NCBI GenBank assembly: GCA_963575745.1
Contig: CAUYUJ010007247.1
Span: 245,001-309,000, forward strand
Direction: 5' to 3'
Source of the DNA: Prorocentrum cordatum
Taxonomy: Eukaryota; Sar; Dinophyceae; Prorocentrales; Prorocentraceae
DNA: 64,000 bases
The translations under genes and the position numbers were made by a program. Below the pieces are notes generated by a model. It saw only the letters and a list, made by a program, of their open reading frames with translations. It did not search any database and was not told the origin of the DNA. Below, one piece after another: positions 9,606 through 19,350 of the stretch (position 1 is the stretch's first letter; every line of letters begins with the position of its first letter).

Positions 9606-12600
9606 CTTTCCGAAGTAGAGGGCCCGCTGGTTCTCGGCCAGAGCGGAGTAGCGCCGCTTGGTGCGGAAGTCCACCCGCGCCCAGTGGAAGTTGTCTGGGG
9701 CGGCCCGCGCGACGAGCTGGATCACGCGGAGCAGCTCGTCGTCCGGGGACAGCCTGACTGTGGCGCCGTCCTCGTCGAGGCCATAGCGCCCGCTGGTCTC
9801 GCCCAATTTGGTGCTGAGGTTGATCAGCTCGCTTGCCTCGGCCTTGCTGAGCCGCGTGCGTGCGTCGAGGTTGTAGGCTTCCACCTGGGCGTCCGTCAAG
9901 TCGTGCGGCAGGCCGCCCTCCAACGTGCGGTGCGTGTGCTTGCCCGAGCACCGCCTGGCCAAGATCAGAGCGTAAGGGTAGAGCCCGAGTGATACCAGCC
10001 ACCAGGTTCGCATCTGGTACCGATACTGGGGCTCGTCCGGGGGTGCGAGTCCCCACTCGCGCATGTCTATGGCGAGGACCCGGGCCCCAGTCGCGTGCAC
10101 TAGAGCTCTCATGCAGGGTCGATCCCAAAGCTTGGGGTACCTGCCGCCCCGTGCTGAGGACTCGATGAGAAACTCTCGCCCTGCCTCGTAGCCCCGCTTT
10201 GCCCCTATGCACGCGAACTCCCCGAACACGTTGCCATCGATCTCGACCTGACGCTCTCCAGTCCCATCTGGGCACTCGAAGGTCCTCGTCCCTCCTGCTG
10301 CCAACTGCCAGGGGCAGTGGCTCACGCAGGGAGGAGCGAACTGTAGCACATTGGCTTCGTCCGGGCCTGGAGGCGCACTGAACTCCTGGTGCAGGCGCTC
10401 GCGCACTAGCGGGTCGCGGATGTCGAACTGCGGCCTGGGGTCCTTGCCGAGCAGAGGCTGCCCGTAGTACTCGACGGGCTCGCTGATGGCGATGCCCGCG
10501 TTCTTCATGGCCTGTGTCCGGCGCCCTGTGCCAGCGAAGATCTCCCGCGTCCTGAGACCCCATGCGAAGGCGGGTCGAGAGCGCAAAGGCGCCAGGTCCT
10601 TAAAGTCTGGGCAGGCCACCTCGGTGGGGAGCTCGACCACGGCGGGTGCGCCGCCGGCGGCTCTCCCACGCTGCTGCTGCTGTGCTACGAGTGCCCTGCA
10701 GTGTTGGCACGGTGGGGGTTTGCTGGACACCGCCGGGCTGCCCTCCTCCTCGGAAGCGAGGTATGTCTCCCAGCCCATGGTGGGGAGCTCCTTGAGGTCC
10801 TTCCCGCTCGTGGCCCAGGTGCGAATCAGCTCGTCGGCCACCCGTCGGCCCTCGGCGCCGGACGGAGGGTGAAGGACACGCATGTGCCCGCGATGGATGA
10901 TCACGTGGCACTCCTGCTTGGGTTCCCCCGCTGGAAGGACTGTGTCAATATCCAAATGACCCCAGTGATCTGCCCGCCAGACTCTGAGTACCACTTCGTC
11001 CAACGCCTCGCTCGGGAAAAGGGCGACACACCTGAAATCCTTGTCGTGGTCGCGGTGCACCGCGTCGTGGATGTGCATCCGGACCTCGGCCTCCCTGGGG
11101 GATATCCAGGGTGGGGCGTCAGCGAGGCCCGCAGCAGCGTCGGTCGCCTTCTCCAGGAGGTCCCTGCGGATCTCGAGGGCCAGGTCCTTGACCTGCTGGG
11201 CGTCAGGGGGTGCCTCGAGCTGCACCCATAGCTTGGCTGCCGCCAGATGGAGTGGGAGACATTGGCGTTCTTCCGAAACTCCGGTGGGCACATGCAGACG
11301 CTTCGCGATGCACTCGTCGAGGGGCAGCTGGTCCTGATAGTCAAGGAAATGCCAAGTCTGGCCCTGCACGGTGACGGAACCCGGGCCCACCGACTTCTCC
11401 GCGTTCCATCGCACTGGGGTGATGATGACGTCTGGATCGGCCCCCAGGTTGCCGGCTTTCGCCCCGATGCGGTCCAGGAGCTCGCTAGCCTCGGCAACCA
11501 AGGTGGGGCCCCCGTGGCGCGTTGCCTCAAGGAGTACCTGCTCAATTGAGAGCTCTTCCTCGCGCCCACGGGCACAGGCAAGGCGGGCCAAGACATGTGA
11601 CCGTAGGTAGTCACTGGCGTGGCTCACGGGGTCGAGCACTCCGCTCTCCTGGACAGCCACGAGCAGCTTCTGCTGGGCCAAGGCCCCCGCGTCTGTGCAG
11701 ACGCTCGTCCCAATCAGGGCGGGGCTGTCGGCGCGCGGGTCCTCCAACCAGGTGGCGTCGGGTCCCTGGGCAGCCTCGCGGAGCTCGGACTCCAGCTCGG
11801 TGCACTGAACCTCGGCGTACTCGTCAGGTGGTGCCCAGCCCATCTTGGTCGGCTGGTTCTCCGTCGCCCCCGCGCCTGCTGCCCGCTTGCTGTCCGCCTC
11901 CGTCTTGGCTTGGGCCCGCAGCTGCGCGATCCTCCCGTTGACCGAAGCTGGGTCGATCTTGGCGGCGTTGCGGAGCCCGCCTCGCCTGAGCAGCTGGCAC
12001 TGCACGGTCCAGTGCACATCCTTCAGGCCCTTGATGAGCTTGTGTGAATGCGAGCACCCTTGAGCGCCCTTCTTGCAGCCGATCCAGGTCGAGTTGTCCC
12101 AGCAGGGCGGCTTGCCCTGCTTGTCGCAGGGCGCGTGCCGGACGGAGCGCTTGATCTCCTGTGCGTTCAGCCGCTTGCCAGCGAGGTAGGCGGCGCGCGC
12201 TGAGGTGGCTTTCGGCTGGGCCTTGGCCTTGGGCTTCCTCTTGGGCGCTGCTCCTGCTCGCTGATCTTGCAGCTCAACAACCGGTTCGCCCCCTTCTCCG
12301 ACTTCGCCTGCCTTGCCCGGGACGCCGCGCACCCCGTGCATTGAGTCGTTGAGGACTGTCTGCAGGTAGCGCTGCTGGCGAGGGCGCGCGACCTCCTGGT
12401 AGTAGTCCGTGGGGGACTCTAGGTCAAAGACGTTGGGGAAGACGAACGCCGGGCGGCCATCCGCCTCGGGAGCGAAGGCTACCATCTTGAGGTCCTCCTT
12501 CCGGGGGTTGTCCGTCTGCAGCACGCGCAGGAGGCCTCGCTTCTTCGAAAGGCGCTCACACCAGGTCGACCACAGCTCCTCCCATAGTTCATATACGAAC

Positions 12601-14033
12601 TTGGGCGGGAAGGCGCGGTCGTCCTTCTCGCACTCCCGCGCAAGGATCTCCAGGCAGTCCAGGCGCTCTTTGACGTGCTCCCGTCCGAAGACGAGCCCGA
12701 AAAACTTGGTCATGTTCTGGGCCTGTCGCTTCCACTGGTCAAAGACCACTGGTGCCCTGGGCCTGGGCTCCAGCTTGGTGTCGTGCGGCGCGCTGTACTT
12801 GTCGAACACGACCGTCTTGCACGTCGGGAAGTCCGCCGCTGAGGCAGACCACGGGGCCAGGTTGTCCAGGCTGCTGCCGCCGAAGCTGAGCGAGGCGCAG
12901 GCCATCGCGATCCGATTGGACACCGTCGTGGGCGCTTCGACCGCGAGCATCAGGGCCTTGTTCTGCTCGCAGGTCCGGCGCAGAGCATAGAACAGCTCGC
13001 GCCCAAGGACCTCGTCGCAGACCTCCACCGTCAGCTGGCCGCACCCGCGCGCCAAGTAGACGTCCAACTCCTCCGCTCTTCCCAATGCTGCCACTGTCCC
13101 GCGCTGGGCCGCCTTGTCGCCTTGGCGGGCGCTAGCGACTCCCTCCAGGGCGTGCAACATCCGCGCGGTGTTCGCATCCATGGGTGCTCCGGGCTGCATG
13201 AGGCCAAACGGGTCGCTTCCTCCGCCTTCCTCTGGGGCTCCCGCGGCATAGCGTGCTGGAGCCGTAGCCAGACCTGGGGGCAAACCCAAGTCGCTGATGT
13301 GATGGTCGTGGCGGAATAGGGCCCCAACGTTTGGAGCCTGCGGGCGAAGAACTGGGGCGAGCCCAGCCGCGGCCGGCAAGGGGCCGGTGCCCCGCAGCCC
13401 AAGTGCAAATGCCGGTGCAGGCACTGCTGGCGAGCGGGGCGGCCGCGTCTCGCTCAAGGGCGCTATAGCGGCCTGGGTGGCCGGCGGCCCTTGCGAGCGG
13501 TGGCGCTCGGGCGGGAGCTTGAGCAGACCCTGCAGGCTGCTCGGCGCCGCCTCTGGGGTCTGAGGCCGTGAAGGCACCTGCTGCAGCGCCTCCCAGCTGC
13601 CAATGTGCCCATCGAGCCGTGCGAGCTCCTCAGGCTCGGTCGTCTGCTGCCTGAGGTGCTGGGCGTAGCGGATGAGGTTGGCTGGCGCCTGGTGGGCCTC
13701 CTCGCCGAAGCCGGCGGCCACACTCTGCACCGCCGCTGCGTCGCTCGATCCCCGGGCCTTCTCCTCCAAGTAGCATGCCATCATATCCCCGCCGTCGTCC
13801 TCCTGATGGCTCTCTCCCGATGCGGGTGCCTCGGAGCTAGCTGCGCGCCCGCCCTCGGCTGACGGCGAGCGTGAACCTCGCCGGGCAGACCCAGCTGGCG
13901 GCTTGGGCGAGCTGCTACGGTCCAACCGTTGCCAGTGGCTGCGCAATCTGGCGTCTGCCTCGGTAGCTCTCGCCTCGAAGCTTGGGCTGGGCGCCACTCC
14001 CCCTTCAGGGTGCCACCGGACTAGGCTGGCCAC
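9600..14033 (-). CDS. Retroelement polyprotein: gag-like region, CCCH finger, C5-methyltransferase-like domain
   Basis: The meaningful part is about 1,475 codons. A Pro/Ala-rich N-terminus is followed by a helical gag-like segment (about residues 290-560). A CCCH zinc finger comes next, C-X8-C-X6-C-X3-H, in CWDNSTWIGCKKGAQGCSHSH minus its last residue, at about 12040-12135. After a long spacer comes a Rossmann-type methyltransferase domain. Motif I is EIFAGTGRRTQAM (about 10510-10550), a PPC motif sits in FAPPCVSHC (about 10318-10345), and the tail contains YQMRTWWLVSLGLYPYA and CSGKHTHRTLEG. The PPC cysteine corresponds to the catalytic Cys of cytosine-5 methyltransferases, but the usual PPCQ/PPCP is PPCV here, so activity is uncertain. 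Dinoflagellate retrotransposons that captured DNA methyltransferases are published (de Mendoza and colleagues, 2018); I infer this is such an element. There is no ATG at the start: a 28-base overlap with the upstream ORF suggests entry by frameshifting. Confidence 0.7.
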
Positions 14034-15201
14034 AGCGGGCCTCGCTGAATGGCCCGGCTCGGCCGCCCACGGGGAGCCCGTGCCACGCAGCCAACTTGTG
14101 CCAGACTTTCTCAGGTATGTTGGTCGCTAGGACGCTGATGCCGAGCTCCTCGCAACCCAAGGGCGCGTGGTGGAGCATCTCCTCGATGAACCCTGCGGGC
14201 AGACGCCCCGAGGGCCCCGGAGCAGGTGCACGGATGACGCCGTCAGGCTTCACCAGAAAACGGATGACGGTGCCCGTCGGATCCTCCACCTCGAGGGCCA
14301 TCGCGCCGTCAAGGTACTCGGCGACCGCGCTGGCTGCGGCGGCATCGGCTGCCCTTCCCCTGGAAATCATCCACTGCGCCCCTTCTGGCCATCGCACCTT
14401 CGCCCGAACGATGAAATGCTGCCCGAGCGACATGGGCGGCGGCGTGGGCGGCTTGGGGAACTCTGGGACCGGCGGCGCCTCAAACCGCACGCTCGGTGGT
14501 CCCGCAGGCGCGGGGACAGGATCGCCCGGGCTGGTGGGCGCCTCCGGGGCAGGAACCGCCGGGGTGGAGCGCTCTGGAGTGCGGCTCCAGGCTGGAGCGG
14601 CGGCGGCACGCTCTGGCGTGCGGCTCCACGGGGCAGGGCTCCTCCTGGTCCGACGCCGCAAACCTGCGAAGAACCCGCCACTTGTGGGAGTGACGTTGAT
14701 CGCCTTGGCAGCGTCGCCGCCAAGGTGCTGCAGGCCGAGTGGAACCCCTGAGGCCATGCCCACCGCCTCGCGGAAGCACGTTACCTGAGAGCACTTCTCG
14801 CCATAGCGTAGGACCATGTAGATCTGCTTGTGGTGCTCGCATAGGCAAGCCGTCGCATTCCCCTCACTGGGGGGCGTGAGGCCTGAAGCTCGGCCGTCCT
14901 CCACCAACAGCACGGTCGGCTCACCGCGAGCGGCATCGCGACAGCCTTCAGGCGCCAGTGGACGCATCTTGCCTTTGATCATGAGCCCCACCTTCACCGC
15001 CTCGCAGGGGTTGTCCTCGACGTCCACCTCGGACTCGGACTCCTGGTCGAGCAGCCTCGCCACGGACCCCTGCACACCAGGCTCCGCATCGCCAGTCTTG
15101 CGACGGCGGCGTCGCCGGCGGCAGATGCACGCCCCGCAGCACGAAAGCCATGAGATGACGTACAGCAGCAACTTGTAGGTCAAGCCCAACCACCGCCAGA
15201 G
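14005..15201 (-). CDS. Retroelement ORF with N-terminal membrane segment
   Basis: It continues in the same frame as the upstream ORF, separated only by the TAG at 15202-15204. The first 30 residues are hydrophobic and Cys-rich (LTYKLLLYVISWLSCCGACIC) and followed by a run of Arg, the pattern of a membrane anchor with a basic stop-transfer. The rest is acidic, then Ser/Thr/Pro-rich with repeated WSRTPER units, and ends in a folded-looking C-terminal part (HFIVRAKVRWPEG..., SVLATNIPEKVWHKLAAWHG). No ATG lies near the beginning, consistent with TAG read-through or with a nonsense mutation in a longer protein. Its 3' end overlaps the methyltransferase ORF by 28 bases in a +1 frame. Function is unknown; a structural (gag/envelope-like) role is only a guess. 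Confidence 0.55.
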   Translation of the reverse strand, partial: LWRWLGLTYKLLLYVISWLSCCGACICRRRRRRRKTGDAEPGVQGSVARLLDQESESEVDVEDNPCEAVKVGLMIKGKMRPLAPEGCRDAARGEPTVLLVEDGRASGLTPPSEGNATACLCEHHKQIYMVLRYGEKCSQVTCFREAVGMASGVPLGLQHLGGDAAKAINVTPTSGGFFAGLRRRTRRSPAPWSRTPERAAAAPAWSRTPERSTPAVPAPEAPTSPGDPVPAPAGPPSVRFEAPPVPEFPKPPTPPPMSLGQHFIVRAKVRWPEGAQWMISRGRAADAAAASAVAEYLDGAMALEVEDPTGTVIRFLVKPDGVIRAPAPGPSGRLPAGFIEEMLHHAPLGCEELGISVLATNIPEKVWHKLAAWHGLPVGGRAGPFSEARCGQPSPVAP

Positions 15202-15858
15202 CTAGACGAAGATCCGGCAGGGTGCGAACTTCGAGTAGTCGCCGAGGTCCACGATAGCCTCGTTGTCGAGGGCGGCGTACTCCTTGCAGTGCAGCTCGTT
15301 CTCGCGCCCCTTGCACCCAGTGCAGCCGGCGGAGCGGCACAGGTGGAGCCAGCGCGGGTCGCGCTGCTCGAGCTCGCGCCGGAAGCCCTTGTCGCTCGCG
15401 CCCTTCACGGAGTCGTACTCGACCCACAGTCCTTGGCGGTTGATGCGCTCCGGGGACTTCATGTTGAGCTTGAGCCGCGCGACTCGGTAGTCGACCCTGA
15501 TCAGGAGGTCGTTCTGGCCACGCTTGGAGCCCCTGCCCTCCTTGATGCTCTTGCGGTGCCAATCGGTGGTCGGGTCCGCACCCACGGCTGGGCCGTGCCA
15601 TGCCACGTCGGTGAGGGGCGGGGCCGCCGGCGGGACCAGCTTGTCAAGCTTGGCCTCGCCAGGCGTCTGGCGCCGTGGGCAGGGGCAGCATGCCAACGCG
15701 AGACCGCATGTCCAAGCTGCCCAGCTGCAGGGAGCAAAGAGCGTCCTCAGGCTGTGGGCCAGGAGCGCGATCACGCCGGTGCCGGAGAGGATCGCCGCGA
15801 GCCCGGCGACGAGCGGCCACGCGGAGCCGAACAGGTAGAGGCCCATCTGGTCGGCCAT
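15202..15858 (-). CDS. Retroelement ORF, multi-span membrane N-terminus plus conserved-looking C-terminus
   Basis: Start taken at the in-frame ATG at 15858 (MADQMGLYLFGS). Upstream codons of the frame are Arg/Pro-rich noise, though the frame stays open to 16347. About 55 hydrophobic residues follow (LVAGLAAILSGTGVIALLAH, then a Cys/Trp/Ala segment), probably two membrane spans. The second half is soluble and basic, with KSIKEGRGSKRGQNDLLIRV and a Cys-rich tail whose four cysteines (C-X4-C-X2-C, then C) could bind zinc. It ends in TAG; the same frame is open beyond it into the next ORF. It is the first of the well-formed ORFs of this minus-strand element. Confidence 0.55.
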   Translation of the reverse strand: MADQMGLYLFGSAWPLVAGLAAILSGTGVIALLAHSLRTLFAPCSWAAWTCGLALACCPCPRRQTPGEAKLDKLVPPAAPPLTDVAWHGPAVGADPTTDWHRKSIKEGRGSKRGQNDLLIRVDYRVARLKLNMKSPERINRQGLWVEYDSVKGASDKGFRRELEQRDPRWLHLCRSAGCTGCKGRENELHCKEYAALDNEAIVDLGDYSKFAPCRIFV

Positions 15859-15884
15859 GTACAGCACCCAGCCGCCGTCTGAGC

Positions 15885-16250
15885 TCAGCCAACCTCCTGC
15901 CTCACAAGTCGAAAAGGCAGACCTGCATGAAGCCCCCAACAGCCCTGAAAGTGCCCCCGCCCATCCCCTCGGCGAACCAGTGTGCGCGGTTGCCGGTGTC
16001 CTTCCAACTGATGCCGAAAAGACTCCAACCCCTGATCCAGGACGACGGGTCCGAGTCGGAGGGGTCGGGGGGGTGCGTGGGTCGGGCCCTGGGGAGGTGG
16101 GTCGGCCGGCGGCGCGAAGCGCTCGCGCGGCGGACCCCCTCCGGCACCTCCCGCGTGAGCAGTATGCTCGCTTGCGGGGTGCGCCCTGATCGGCAGCGCG
16201 TCCTCGCGCGGGGAGGAGGCCACGGTGCCGTCGAGCCAGAACGCCTTCAT
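15885..16250 (-). CDS. Short ORF starting in an ATGA overlap
   Basis: The ATG at 16250-16248 overlaps the TGA (16249-16247) that ends the ORF upstream, giving a four-base ATGA junction typical of coupled reading. It begins MKAFWLDGTVASSPRED and is plausible for about 40 codons, then becomes Pro/Arg-rich. In a second frame (ending at 15902) the downstream part reads better (WIRGWSLFGISWKDTGNRAHW...), so a frameshift near 16100 is likely. No family recognised. Confidence 0.35.
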   Translation of the reverse strand: MKAFWLDGTVASSPREDALPIRAHPASEHTAHAGGAGGGPPRERFAPPADPPPQGPTHAPPRPLRLGPVVLDQGLESFRHQLEGHRQPRTLVRRGDGRGHFQGCWGLHAGLPFRLVRQEVG

Positions 16251-16420
16251 TGCATGTCCACGTCCGACACGTCGTCGTAGTACATGTACTCGGCCTCGTG
16301 GTCGGGAGCCGTCCGCCAGAGCATGGACCCGGCGTCTGCGGCCTCAACCGTCACCACGAGGATCAGCAGCAGGGCTGCAGCGCGGCTGTGGCGCCCGCCG
16401 GCTGGCGGCGGCGCCGAGGC
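16247..16420 (-). CDS. Short ORF with signal-like hydrophobic core and acidic tail
   Basis: A minus-strand frame ending in TGA at 16249-16247. It contains RAAALLLILVVTVEAADAGS followed by the acidic, Tyr-rich YMYYDDVSDVDMQ. That is the layout of a signal peptide or single membrane span with a short tail. The frame extends upstream into GC-rich sequence without a clear ATG. It leads directly into the next ORF through the ATGA overlap. Confidence 0.3.
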   Translation of the reverse strand, partial: ASAPPPAGGRHSRAAALLLILVVTVEAADAGSMLWRTAPDHEAEYMYYDDVSDVDMQ

Positions 16421-16800
16421 CCCGGGGCAGCTCCTCCAGGCGGGCCCCGGCGCGCGCGCGCGCTCTGCCGCCCTCGCCTGGCATCGAGCCGGCGCCGGCG
16501 CGGGCCCGCGCCTGGCCGCCGGCTCGGCGGGGGGAGGGCGGCGGCCGTGCCTCGGCGGCTGCCCCCTCGCCCCAGGGTGCTCCGCGGCTGGCGCGAGCCG
16601 GCGTCGCTCGGCGCCCGGGCCCCCCGCCGCTGCGCAGCTGCGCGCCCGCGGGCAGCGTCGCCGCCGCCCCCCGGCCGCGCGGCGCCAGGCGCGGCATCAT
16701 GCGGCCGCGGGCGCCCCCTTTCGGGTCTGGTCCCAGGCCCCGAAAGTCTTCTGGCCCCGGTCCCGGGGCCCGGCCTTAGGCCAACTGAGGCCGACCCCCA
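16421..16800. other. GC-rich spacer between two minus-strand elements
   Basis: Very high GC, with all frames giving Arg/Ala/Gly/Pro-rich ORFs and no conserved motif. It probably contains the 5' leader of the methyltransferase-bearing element and the end of the non-LTR element. No LTR or terminal repeat could be paired by eye. Confidence 0.4.
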
Positions 16801-17097
16801 GCTTGGCCTTTGAAAAGGCTTGAGCCGCCATGCGGCGGAGAGATGGGAAGAAGCGGGAAAGGGCAAGCAAGGAGGCAAGGGCAGGAGCAAGGGGACCGCA
16901 AGTGGAAGCCCGCGCCAGTTCTGGAAACGGGGAGATCCATCAGTTTTACCAAACATCCTATGAGCCACGGTCCACGAAGAAAGGGGTCGCAGGAGGAGAA
17001 CGAAAAGGGAGGAAGGACAGAGGGCCGCGCGCAATGCTGCGTCGACGCCTCTTTACGGCCACACGTAACTTTCATTTTTTTCCGCGGCACATGCCTC

Positions 17098-17570
17098 TCA
17101 GAGGTCGCTCGGCCGCGGCCCAGCGCCGCGCGCCAGGCGCAGGGCGGCCGCGCGGCCCCGCGCCGGCGGCAGCGGCGGCGGCGGCAGGGGCGGGGCCGGG
17201 GCAGGCGCGGGCCCGGCGCCACCCTCCCCAGCCGGTTCGGGCGAGCTGCCACGGGGCGTCGACGGCGCCAAGCTGGGCACCTCAGCCGGGCCCAGGCCGC
17301 TCTCCGCACCGCCGGGCGGCTGCCTGGGGCTGCGGAGTTCCGTCGGCTCCAGGCTGCCCAGCTCGGTCGGCTCTGGGCTGTGGCTGCCCTGCTCGCCCGG
17401 CGTCGCGCCCCCTCCGCCTCGCCCGGCCTCGCGTCTGCGTCGCCGGCGCTGAGCCGGATCGCCCGCGGCTCGTGCCGGACGCCGACGTCGCGGCAGCTGC
17501 CGAAGAGCGCCGCGTCCTCCTCCTCCTCCTCGAAGCGCGGCGCGCAGGAGTGCAGCATCCGAACGGCCCG
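17098..17570 (-). pseudogene. Low-complexity tail of the non-LTR element protein
   Basis: After the TGA the original frame continues for about 45 codons, then shifts to one reading TPGEQGSHSPEPTELGS and further Ser/Pro/Glu-rich sequence, ending in a Pro/Ala-rich stretch and TGA at 17098. It has no recognisable domain. Composition matches the disordered tails of these proteins. Confidence 0.35.
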
Positions 17571-18512
17571 TCACGCCAGCTGAACGCCGATGGCGCACCG
17601 GACCCTCCGGAGGAGCAGCTGGTGGCCGCGCGGCCCACGGCGCTGGGCCACCTGCGCCGCCATCGCGGAGAGCATCGCGCTGGTCTCCGGGTGCTCGCGG
17701 CCCCACGCCGACCAGACCATGGGCCGGCAAGTGGTGTCCTGCGCCCGCAGCTCCGCCTCGCACTCCTGGTAGTCCCCCTGCTTCTTGCGGAACATCGCGT
17801 CGCAGCAATCCGCGCCCGCGCCCGTAGCGTCGGGGCTCGCGATCCCAATGTCCAACGCCGCCAAGCGGCCCGGGAGGGCCGCTGAGGTCAGGATGTCCGC
17901 GGGGCGGAGCGTTGGAGCAGAGGGAATGAGCCCGAGAGCTTCGGTCGCGGCGGTGGGGTCTGCCAGGTGCCCAAGCCGGAACACCTCGCCCCGGACGTCG
18001 CAATGCCCGCGGGTCGCTTCCGGCAAGGCGCAGCAGAGGGCGCGGGAGCCAGTCGCGCCCAGCGAGGCGCCGCACCGGGCGCAGAGCGAGGCGGGGCTCG
18101 TGCAGACTGCGCCCACCCGAAGCCGGACTGCCACCTGGAAGTCGCTCCTGGGCACCACTGGGCCATGTGCGCGCGAGACCCGCCACAGCCACTCGTGCGA
18201 CACGGAGGGGTCGCGCAGCTCCAGGAGGCGCCGGCGGGGGCCCTGCAGCGCCGGCGTGCCCAGCTGCCCCAGGAGGCGGGCGGCCGCCAACTCATCCTGG
18301 ACGGCGCACAGGGCCGCCTGCAAGCTTGCAGGCTCGAGCTCGGCGCCCTCGGCTCCTGCGGGCAGCGCCGGAGTGTCCCCGGCCAGGGCCGATTCGCGCC
18401 GGCGCCTCGCGCCAGCGAGCGCCGCCTCTGGAGTGCCGCGCGCCTCGGCCGCCTGCTGCGCGAGGTCCCGGGCGCGCAGCGCGGCGGCCGCCGGGAGCGA
18501 CGCCTCAAAATT
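17571..18512 (-). pseudogene. Restriction-like endonuclease-type domain of non-LTR element
   Basis: A long open segment rich in Ala leads to SVSHEWLWRVSRAHG and a Cys cluster CARCGASLG...CCALPEATRGHC that could hold zinc. Then comes LRPADILTSAALPGRLAALDIGIASP and further on QECEAELRAQDTTCRPMVWSAWGR. The order Cys/His knuckle, PAD-x(n)-LD, then a distal charged stretch before W-x-WG resembles the restriction-like endonuclease module at the C-terminus of some non-LTR retroelements. An exact PD-x(n)-(D/E)xK cannot be confirmed by eye. It ends at a TGA (17571), beyond which the same frame continues with LHSCAPRFEEEEED. Confidence 0.5.
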
Positions 18513-19163
18513 TGTAAGCCCTCTGCGCGTCCGCGGTGGCGGCGTCGTGCGCGGCGAGCATGCCCTCGGGTCCTACCCCGGCCTCGCAGACACCTTGTGA
18601 GAGCAAGTCCACCAGCCACCGGGGCTCGACCCGGGATGCCACGAAGGCAGGGAAGGCAATGGCCGCGGCGCGCCGCATCCCAAGCCCGCCCTCCGAGACG
18701 CCGGCGGCGCACTGGGTGGCGGACAGCTCGCCCAGCTCCCCGCCCAGGCATCGCACCAACGACCGCCGCAACATGGAGTCGTACTCGGGTCGATCGAGGG
18801 GCCGGAAGCCCGCAGCAAGTGGACCGCCTTGCACGCGTCGGCACACTTGCGGAGCAGGATCAACTCCGACGCCGTGTCCCCCACCTGCGCGAGCGCCCCG
18901 TGGAGCTCAGAGACAGCCCCGGTGGCCCGGCGGAACTGGTCGGACGGGGTGTGCGCGTCTCCAAAATCGACTCTGAGCACATGCTCCGGGCGCGACGGGT
19001 CGAACGCGGCGCTGCTGAGCACGTGCTCCGTGGCCCGCCCAACCCCTGCAGGCAGCCACGGCAGCAGGCGGCCCGACGACGCGCGCGACGCTCTTCGCAT
19101 CGGCGCCCCATGCTCTCGCCGCGCCCGCACGGGCACCAGCTGCGTCGAGGGCCCGGAGCACAC
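18505..19163 (-). pseudogene. C-terminal fragment of non-LTR reverse transcriptase
   Basis: The segment HTPSDQFRRATGAVSELHGA...DTASELILLRKCADACKAVHLLRASG has the look of the thumb/C-terminal region that follows the palm in non-LTR RTs. The frame then shifts near 18830 to DRPEYDSMLRRSLVRCLGG...GLGMRRAAAIAFPAFVASR, again typical for these enzymes. A second shift at the AAATTTT run (about 18512) carries reading into the endonuclease domain. No catalytic aspartates remain, so it cannot work on its own. Family assignment is by recalled pattern, not by search. Confidence 0.5.
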
Positions 19164-19350
19164 TGGCCGGCCGAACCTCGCAAATCCAGCATCTCTCGGG
19201 ACGGGCCGAGCTCATTCGCACACTGGCAGACCAGACTGGAGACGATTTGGGAAGACGCTCCACGCCGGATGCTCGGGGCCGAATTCAGGCCTCCTGCCCT
19301 GGCCCATCGGGCGTTGCGGCTACGATGCAACTGGGACATCCGCTCCATTA

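Larger units (their letters stand above)
16800..19350 (-). mobile_element. 5'-truncated non-LTR retroelement (RT tail + restriction-like endonuclease-type domain)
   Basis: Coding runs right to left with at least three frameshifts: RT C-terminal region (19163 to 18512), endonuclease-type domain (18512 to 17571) and a low-complexity tail (17570 to 17098), then an untranslated end. The RT catalytic palm (YxDD) is missing, so the copy is truncated on its 5' side near 19.2-19.35 kb, as expected for target-primed reverse transcription. No poly(A) tail is visible at the left end, and no target-site duplication could be assigned. Confidence 0.55.
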
